A stretch of 64,000 bases of DNA from Paraphoma chrysanthemicola (taxonomy: Eukaryota; Ascomycota; Dothideomycetes; Pleosporales; Phaeosphaeriaceae), in assembly GCA_020744225.1 (NCBI GenBank), contig JAGMWG010000005.1, positions 868,001 through 932,000 on the forward strand. Reading direction: 5' to 3'. Positions 55,599-64,000 of the stretch are shown here, in pieces (the stretch's first letter is position 1; each line of letters begins with the position of its first letter). Position numbers and translations under genes: made by a program. Under the pieces are notes generated by a model. The model ran no database searches, was not told the origin of the DNA, and saw only the letters and a program-made list of their open reading frames with translations.

Positions 55599-58500
55599 AT
55601 GTCTGGCCCATATCGCTTCGAGGGAGAGTCGGCAAAGTCGCCACTGTATGCGCTCCTACACATGTTAGTATGCACGGATATTGACGTTCACAGCGACCGC
55701 ACCTCGTCACCCTTCTCTGCCGGGCAGCCAGTATCCTTCAAGACTAATGTTAATCGCGCGAAGACGAAGAAGTGGGTAACGGCAAAGAAGAACGCATACG
55801 ATGGGGACGATTGGGGGGGATATGATGGTGGGATCGCACATGCTAACTGGACCATGTCTTTACTGACTCGCTACAGAGTACGATGAGTATGGCGTCGACG
55901 ATGAGCCTGCTCAACCCGAGCCCGCGTCCGCACAGCGATACTATGCCGGTGGCCAGCAACAATTCGAACCGCCCCAGCGCAGCTTCACCGACCCTCGAGG
56001 ACCCCCTGGGAAGGCGCGCAGAAACTCGTTCGAGACCGGAGAGGAACATCGAGCCTTCTCTGCATCGATTGCCCCTCCCCAGCAGCAGGACTACGGGCAA
56101 CAGTACGCCGACCCGCAGCGACAGACGAGTGGAGTCGAGCCGCAGACTCGGCGCGACTTTACCCCCTCAGCGATGCCTCCCCCGCTACAGACGCGCATGT
56201 CGCCTGTGCCCACCGACATTGGCGCATCGCCCTCCAACAGCCAGTTTCCGCCACGGAAGAGCAGCATAGGGCAAGGAGAGTCGCCACTAGCTACCTCACC
56301 AAAACCGCGCACTGGCAGCCATTCAGACAAACCATTGCCGTTTGTGCGACCTGCTGACATCTACAAGCGCATGGAGGAGGAACGCGAGCGGGAACGTGCA
56401 TCACTGGACTCATCGCGCCCGAGTCTAGACTCCCTCACGTCTCGTCCGAAAGATGACCTGCACTCTCCCACGTCGGATGGCGGAAGGCTGCTGCAGCCGC
56501 TGGAAACAGTTGCTGAGCGCAAGAGCGAGTACCTTCCGGACTTGCCAAACTTTGACACGGGCCTCCCAGCAGATGGCAAACAGCAAGCACCAAATAACGC
56601 AGGCAACTCATCTCTCACTTCACCCCCAAGCGACCAAGGCTTCCGCTCAGTTGTGGACCAAGCATTCACCCGCAGTGACGACCAGCGCTCCATTCCTCCC
56701 ACGCCAATCTCAAAAGACTCCGTATCTGACGTGTCGAGAAGTAACACGGGAAGCACTGCTGGTATCAGTCCCATCATGAGTCGTGTGCCGAGCTCTGCAA
56801 CTTCAGCACTGAAGCACAGTCAAGGCGGGGTCGAGGGTAACACGCCCGCCATTGCGGAGGAGCCAAGTGAAACCACACCCCATGTCACCCAGCCAACGAC
56901 CGGCTTCGCGCATGACGTCGCCCAACCAACTGCACCCAAGACTTTTGCTGATCATTCTCGCAACTTGTCCAGCTCATCAATACCGCGTAGTGGGCTAGCC
57001 ACTCCTACTAAGGGTGACAGTCCGGCACGCTCCCCCATCATTGCACCCCAGAAGGACCTGCCTGAGCCCGAGGTAGCTCAATACGCGTCGGGGAGTCCGG
57101 ACGAGTCTCAGGCGATGCAAGGCGGACTCAGTGGCCAGTCACCCGCATATGCTGCGCGTGAAGCTGATCTTGCCAGTGCTATAAAGAGCAATCTGGGAGC
57201 GGTCCCCGCGCTGGGGGCAGCAGAGAAGCGATCGCAAGATGCCTTCCTGGAGTCACACGTCGCACAATCTCCAATAGAAGATGCTCTCCCACGCTCACGA
57301 TCTGAGTCGCCCAGCAAAGGCCGCGTGCAAGCTCTAGCGGGCAAGTTTGGCGATGTATCTAACTCCCGACGTGGCTCCACGCAGTCGGACAGGTCAAGAA
57401 ATAGTGTGCAATCATGGGAGAGGAGCCAGGACAATTCCCGTGCAGCCTCGCCCACTAAGGGCAGTCCGAGCAAGCCAAGCAGTCCGGTCAAGGAGTTCCG
57501 TCCACACCTGCCGGGTCAATGGGAGTCTTATGCCACAACGGCCACTGCTATGACACCTTCGGATCAGGGCGAGCGCGATAGAGGACTGGGATTCGACAAT
57601 GACAAAGCATCAAACTCGCTGGCAGATACTGAACTCACCCCGACAACAGCCAAGCGGCCAGTCGAGCAGACCGCACCTGACAGCACATCTGACCCACTTG
57701 CTGCGCTCAAGAGTGCTGGAGCTGCCATGGCGCAATCGTTCAAGAGTACTGTTGGCTTAGATGATGACGCCTCATCCGAGCCTCACGAGAAGCAAGGTGA
57801 TCGGAGCACAGGTCGGGCATATGGTGATGTGTACATGCCCCGCCCCCTCCAAATGGAGCGCACGGAGTCGTCATTGTCTAGCATTCCACCGACTCCTCCT
57901 GCAAAAGATACGCCGACCAACGAGCACCCACCACAGTTGCAAGTTCAGAACCCTGATCCGATTTCGCCGGCACAGCAAAAGCGACCAGATTTCTTCCCAC
58001 AGCTCAGCACTGACCCTTCAGCTGATGATCAAGAAAGCGATCGGTTGCGAAAGGAAATCGTTGCCAGTCTGACGCCGGTGACAACAAGAGATCCTCATCG
58101 CTCATCACTACAGCCTGCCAGCCCGGGAGCAAATCGCGCAAGCTCAATATTACCCGCGGAGTATGACAGCTATTGGGCGGACGGCGGCGAACGTTCATCC
58201 CCTCGTGCTTCGCACGACGTCAATCGTAGTGTACCGGGGCTGACCACTGGTATGTATTCTACCTTCGGAGCTAATTTGCCTGAACTGGTCTTTCAAGCGT
58301 GAAAGCCTTGCTAACTTATGCCAGACACAGCAACAGCTACGCAATCCGACGACACAGAGAAGCCGTCTTTGCTCAACCGCTTCAGTTGGGAGGCAAACAA
58401 TCCGCCGTTGACAGGTTCAATCGACGCAACCACTACCGGCGCTGTTCCCGAACCTACCAAAAATGGTCCAAGTGACAGGATTCCGTCTCCGGCAATCGAA

Positions 58501-61500
58501 CGTGCGGCAGAAGAGGAGCGTCAGCAGTGGTCTGAAGGGCTGCCGGGCCCACACTTTGCCCCGGGTCACACCTTGACTGTGACTAAACCAGATCCCATTA
58601 CAGATTCGGATTTTGCGCCAAGGACCCCTACATCGCCGCCCCTTGATCATAATTCGCTATCGCTTTCGAGTCCAACGCGAGAGCAGACTAGGTCTCCAGG
58701 ACTGCATGTCGTCAATTCCGCTCTTAACCCCGAAGCCGTTGATTTACCACCTCGATTGAGCGCCGATCTCTCTGCACCCAGGCGCTCCAGTCAAGATGAT
58801 CTCAGCCAGTCGCAGCATGATTTGGAACGCGAGATCACTAATCCTGCTATTTCTGCCGCGATCGCGGTTCCTGAGCCAGGTACTCATGCTCCGACTGAAG
58901 ATCCTGTCCTGGCTTCCACCTATGAGTCTGCAGCCAAATCGCCGACTTCACCCACGTTAGGAAAACCTCTTCAAGGGAGGGAGATTGCAGCAATAAATTC
59001 GTCTGCTGAGCGCATTGCTACATACAACAAGACGCGCGACCATTGGGCGCATCACGACCACGGGCTCCAAGGGTGGCTAGTATCAGCACTGGAAGCCAAC
59101 CCGGACATAGCGACGCAGCCTATCCCTGTTCAACGAACTTCGACGGGGACAATTCGTCACAAGCACGCGCCTTCATTGTCAATCTTGGGCAAGTTTGGGC
59201 ACCATCAGTCCCAAGGACCTGAGCAACAGTCAATGGCATCACAAGCCCCGGTCAGTGAAGGCTCTCCGACTGCAGCGCCCCCTTCAAGCTCTGCTCCTGG
59301 ATTCGATCGTCGTGTCACGAGCCGCCAATTAGAAGCGAAGGGCAAAGACCTCTTACACACTGCGAATGTGTTGAGTGGCAAAGGATTGACTAGTGCCAAG
59401 GGCTTGTTTGCGAAAGGCAAAAGTCGCTTCGGCAATCGCGAGAAGGTAGAGAAATGATTTCCTTCTTCCCTCAATCAATTCACGACCGAGCACGTCTCAC
59501 GGTTTCTTGTCATGTACGCTTCTGCAGATTGGACTACTGGATACAAATGGATGGAACTGGTTGGACTTTGAATCTAGCGTTTTGATTTATTTGGGCGTTA
59601 TCGCATTCCTGTCCCTCCAGTTCACGAAGTATCCACGTAGTGTAATACAGATCGAAACGCAGTGCTCAACTTGCAAGTCTTGGCCCACATACTGATGTGG
59701 TTTGTGATGCAGGATCCACACTCCCGAACAGACTCAATGCCTTCATCGCGTGAGGCATCTGAAGAGCCTGAGCTCATGGCAGCAACATCGCGAGTACAAA
59801 CCCCGCCTACCTCAACGCCTGAGAAGCCACTACACCGCGCATCTACCGACTTGGAGAGTTCGAATGAGCGAAAGAAGAGACGCTTCTCCTTGTCATCTTT
59901 CCATCGTTCAAGTCGGTCTCGGTCTCGGCCAAATAGTATTGTGCTTCCGAGTAACACATCATACTTCTCTACGACACCAAGGGGGACGCCACCTCGAGAG
60001 GTGTCGCGCATACTTGGTGAGCATCAGAGCCGTCCACATTCTTTCCATGCACCCGATTCCTGGAATCTCGCGCCTGGCACACAGCTAGCGGCGGATGGAC
60101 ATATTCAGTCTACGCCGCCTCGCGAAAGCCTACAACCACAGCAGTCTCGTCTAGGCATTCTGCCGTCACCAGCCAAAAGTGCTTTCTCCACACAAGACCG
60201 GGACGCTGAGCAGGACATCCCGCCAGTGCCGGCTTTGCCTGACAACGTGCGTTTGAGCAACGACCTAAGCCACGAGGTCCTGCAGTCGGTCATACGATAC
60301 TCCACTCCGCCCGTACCTACATCAAAAGACAGTCAAACACTTGCAGCAAGCCCTTTTCTTGGACAAGAAGGCTCGACTAGCGGCGAAGAAGCGAAGTACC
60401 ACGCGGATAGTGACTTTGTGGATCGGCAGAACCAGGTGTCTGAAAGCCATAGGGATGCTAAAAGCACTCACCTGCTGATTGGAACTGCCTATCCTGATCG
60501 CTTTGACGATGGTACAACGCCGCCGCAGATCGACTATGGACAGTGGCCACTTACTCCTGAGGCACATAGCACCACAGATACTTCACACACCATTGAGAGT
60601 AGTATACCCGTGTCGCTGAACCACGAAGAACTAGCCTTGCAGGCGCCCGATCCAGCGAACCAGCACATGCCCGCGCAGCTCAACGACCATCTGACGCTCG
60701 AGGACGATGATGATGATCGTCCACCTCAACTAAACTATGATCCGGTACCATCTAGCACAGACTCCGATTTCGCGAAATCACTACCCTCTTACCTGGTTCC
60801 CAAGCATCTCGATGTATCCGATGACGAAGACTACAGCACAGAGCGTACCGTGCAGAACAAGAAACGCAGCCGCCTATTGCAAACATCAAAGCCTAGCACG
60901 GCCAATGTGATCAGTCCCCTGCTTTCACCAACTAAGCTACCACTGAGCGATATCCCTGATGATCGTCAGATACAAACACCCACGCAAACTGGATACAACG
61001 GCGCTGGCAGCCAGAGCAAACAGGCTGCTGATAGTGACGCTGTGCCTCAGCCTGACCCGGGTCATATCAAGGGACTCGCCGCCGTCAGTACTACAAATCA
61101 GCCCAAGGTCGAAGCAGCTACAAACGACCTGCCAACCGCCGCCCATCACATTCTGGAAGCTCCGGTCCAGTCCCTAGGCTCGCCAAACGCAGACGCACAC
61201 TTGCGCGAAGCTTCGCAAGATGAAGATGCCAAGACCCAAGCTGAGGGCCAGGCTGAAAGCTTCGAAGCAAACGAGATGTCGCGCGCCACGTCTCAAGCAC
61301 GTGACGACGACGACGATGCGACTCCTGGGGCGACCACGCGCGATCAAGCAGGCTCACCGACGCCAGTGTGGTTTGCAAAGGGCGACCTCCAACTTCCCAA
61401 GACGCGGGCGCACGGAAGTGCTGGCCCCCAGAATGCGGCCAGCGTGAACGCGGCGAGCAATGTGGAAAATGGTCATGCAGGCCGAGCAGTGCAGCCTGAG

Positions 61501-64000
61501 GCACAGGGCAGCCTGCAGCCTCCGCCTTTGGCTCGGGCGGCTAGCGCTGACCTCGAGCCAAGGCGCGTCTCCGCGCAACCCTTCCAGATCGTCCACGCCG
61601 TAGAGTACGCCGCGTCTGATTCATCTTTTACATCATGGGATCGCGACAGCAACGCCGCTAAGTCAGTTTCTGGGACCAGCCAATCCGGCGAAATGAGAGA
61701 TGAAAGCGATCTTGTCACACCTGTCGCGCAGGTCCCGCGCATCGTGCAGCACGGCCAGACAGGGACCGGCAAGGCTGAAGACTTGAGCGACAACTCGAGA
61801 ATCTCGGGCACGCCGAATGGCTATTTCGCTGGCCATGATGTGCACCCGCATGCAATGCGTCATCAGCAGCAGCATTCCTCTGATCTCACAGTCCCCGAAA
61901 GGTCCAAGTCGATGCTGTCGATGATCTCGTCCATGGTGTCGGAGGGCGGCACTCCCATTTCACCGTCGTCAAGCAACGCCGGGCGGTCAACTCCATCAAC
62001 AATTCGTCGCATGCAGCGCGACTCGTCCATCAGCTATCCCGTGAAGCCAGCGCAGATACCCGAGGAGTCTATGGCCATGAATGAGGATCGAACCCCAACT
62101 GCCAAGGACGATTACGATCTTTATGCCGACCACAATGGTGTCGTGAAAGATCTAAGGGACGAAAATGGTCATCCCTTGAAAGTTGATCAAACGCCATCGT
62201 CCGATACTCGTGCAGTTGGTCAGTCGACGAAGCCAGGCCCGCCAGCCGTGGCAAGTGTAGCAGAGGCGCGAAGTGAAGACAGGCCCAGATACAGCACAGA
62301 ACGGCCCATGAGTTTCATTTCTGGACCCACAGATCAAGATGGTCGGCCACAGGACCAAGTCAACCAGCCTCTGAAGCAGGCGACTACAGTTGCTCTCACA
62401 ATCACTCAGCAGAACTATGACCGAAGTCACCAGCCCGAAGGTGCTCCACACGGAACGGTTTATTCTGCACTGGATCCGGCACAAAGTATGCAGCAAGCAA
62501 ATCTCGCGCAATCGCAGCACATGCACTCTGAACGGCACTCTCCTGCACCAGTATCTCTGCCCTCAGACAACAATCATCGCGATGTGACACCTGTCTCACA
62601 GGGTATCGCAAGACCTGCTGTGTCCGGACCTTCGCCTCTTAACCAGCAAGTACCACCACATACGACCTTCGCACCGTCCGCCAATGGGCAATCGTCTTAT
62701 CCTGGCGCAAACGCAGGTTATGGCCCGCCCGATCCCCGCATGCTCGGAGCCATATCAGGACAAGTTGCCCATCAAAGCCAAGTACCGATGCCAGATCGCG
62801 ACCCTCGAGTTCAAGGTCAGACAGGCGGACCCAGCCCGTCAGGGCCTAGGAATGAGTATGAATTCCAGCAGCAAATGATGCAACTTCATGCAAGATTTCC
62901 ACATGGCCAGGGCCCAAATGGGCCAATACCGCAAGCAGGGCCACAGCCCTCAGCCCAGCAACCACCGAAGCTGCAGGAGAAAATATCTTCAAAGCCAAAG
63001 TTCGCGTCTGTATTCAAGGGCCTTGGAGGCAAGCTGCAAGGGAACACGCAGCAAGCTCCTCCACCCCCTGTTGCTGTAGCTCGTCCTTATCCCAGCGGAC
63101 CGCCAATGGACGATCATCGAAATGGCTCGTACGCTTCAGGCGTAAGCAGTCTCCACCGTGAGCAGCTCCCAGGCAGATCAGGTGAGCCGTCAGGTCCTGC
63201 TGGGCCCACGAACCGACCTTCGAGCAACGGGGCAGAATCCCATTTTAGCCACGTTAGTCAAAATTCCACTCGAGTCGAGCCAACCGATTCCCGACTCGAT
63301 CTCCGAAAGCCAGCAAGTCCTGCTCCTTATCAAGGCATCCCGCCACAGCAGGTGCCGCAAAGAGCACCAGTACACGGTGTCCAGGCACGGCCGTACCCTC
63401 CATCTACACCAGGTGTTCCAGAGACGGGCAAAAAGAAGAGATTTTCTACCCTGGGTAACATATTCGGCCGAAGCAGCGAAGGCCCGAAGCTGTCAAAGGA
63501 GGCGAAGAAGGCACAGAAGGCGCAGAGGCATTCCACAGCACCTCAAATGCAAGCCTCGCAGCTACAGCGACCCTCACAACAGCAGCAATACAGACCTCAG
63601 CAACCTGGCATGCCTTCTGCTCCCGGGAATATGCACCAAGGACATATGCTACCAGGACAGATACCTGCTGGACAATACCCGCCTGGTCAATATCCTCCGG
63701 GCCAAATGCCGATGGGACAGTATCAACAAGGGCAACTGCCTCCCATACAGTATCCGCCAGGCCGATTCCCGCCACAGCAGATGCGTCCTATGGGTCCGCA
63801 GTTCCCGCCTTCTCAAATCACGTCGCCAGGTGTGCCTCAAGGCGCTCAAAGCAGGGATCCTTACGGACATCCGCAGTACTACCAGCAGATGCAGCCACGA
63901 ATTCAAGCACAACAACAAATACCGGGCGCCAGCACGGAGCAAGGGTCAGCATATCTGCGAACGAAGCAATTGGCTGAGGAGCATCAGGCAAAGCAAGTTC
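55599..64000 (+). CDS. Very large Ser/Pro-rich disordered protein, partial
   Basis: Exons read as 55599-55645, 55694-55827, 55877-58249, 58325-59445 and 59713 to beyond the window, at least 2650 aa. The conserved N-terminus (MSGPYRFEG, then SSPFSAGQPVSFKTNVNRAK and KKWVTAKKNAYDGDDWGGYD) precedes mostly disordered Ser/Pro/Gln/Asp sequence. Ordered islands recall a fungal family without a name: LPAEYDSYWAD, LLNRFSWEANN, RIATYNKTRDHWAHHDHGLQ and AKGLFAKGKSRFGNREK. Past 59713 the frame stays open for 4.3 kb with basic amphipathic modules (KKRRFSLSSFHR, KPKFASVFKGLGGK, KKKRFSTLGNIFGR) and a PGQ repeat. No membrane segment or enzyme motif. The last junction is uncertain: without it, translation stops at 59457 (1228 aa) and a second gene would start at ATG 59707 or 59695. 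Possibly a cortical or cytoskeletal scaffold; speculative. Confidence 0.72.
59446..59712 (+). other. Candidate phase-0 intron joining two long reading frames
   Basis: Donor AAG|GTAGAG (moderate) and acceptor GATGCAG|GA with a TACTGAT branch-like site 20 nt before. Splicing joins frame to frame exactly and skips the TGA at 59455-59457 and an upstream TAG at 59638-59640. If unused, this stretch is a 250-bp intergenic gap. Confidence 0.55.
63649..63775 (+). repeat. PGQ-type proline/glutamine coding repeat
   Basis: About nine imperfect units of the form Pro-Gly-Gln plus two or three residues (GQYPPGQYPPGQMPMGQ and neighbours) in the large disordered protein. The array is low complexity and likely length-variable. 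Confidence 0.7.

Noticed and set aside
55666..55693. 30-nt intron (GTTAGT to CACAG) in the first exon of the giant protein
   Set aside because: Too short for splicing; the 48-nt version starting at 55646 with GTATGC uses the same acceptor and fits the intron sizes seen here.
1..64000. CRISPR arrays, insertion sequences, rRNA genes, PKS/NRPS cluster, viral remnants
   Set aside because: Looked for on both strands and not found; only short local repeats and coding low-complexity runs are present.

Overview
This window is nuclear DNA of a filamentous ascomycete (Pezizomycotina; Dothideomycetes is my best guess, from general resemblance only). The evidence is protein-coding genes broken by short GT-AG introns (mostly 45-75 nt, several with a CTAAC/CTGAC-like branch site 8-20 nt before AG), no operons, genes on both strands with 0.2-1.6 kb spacers, and fungal-specific families (HET domain, MAPEG, berberine-bridge-type oxidase, PrpD-like enzyme, large disordered proteins). 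I found no rRNA or CRISPR array and no convincing tRNA or transposon. About 24 genes are supported, and most exon structures below were rebuilt by hand from reading-frame phase and protein conservation.

Left third (0-20 kb), mainly housekeeping: NOP7/pescadillo (ribosome biogenesis) shares a 222-bp divergent promoter with the GPI-transamidase subunit PIG-U. Then come a small charged AT-hook-like protein, the mismatch-repair ATPase MSH6 (with an MCB-type box upstream), a class II aldolase-family protein, an AAA+ ATPase and a MAPEG membrane protein. A secreted GH3 beta-glucosidase and a secreted FAD oxidase stand head to head across a 1.4-kb spacer.

Middle (20-41 kb), more accessory: a Myb/SANT-like protein with a His/Gln tail, a SIRT4-like sirtuin with an overlapping upstream ORF, a proline-rich protein with a Cys-rich C-terminal module, a HET-domain protein, and a Cys-rich surface-type protein. 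Next come two divergent pairs: an allantoate-permease-type MFS transporter with a MmgE/PrpD-family enzyme, then an NAD-type short-chain dehydrogenase with a small ABM-like protein. These four look like a small metabolite uptake and catabolism neighbourhood. That role is inferred; the substrate is not visible.

Right third (41-64 kb) returns to housekeeping: the tRNA exportin LOS1, S-formylglutathione hydrolase, the shared RNA polymerase subunit RPB6 head to head with a TFIIIA-like ten-finger protein (281 bp between start codons), an unrecognised coiled-coil protein, the Golgi t-SNARE SED5, and a very large Ser/Pro-rich disordered protein whose reading frame runs off the right edge. Introns of multiple-of-three length without a stop, micro-exons of 12-34 nt, and a SED5 intron inside the membrane anchor are the main gene-structure curiosities.
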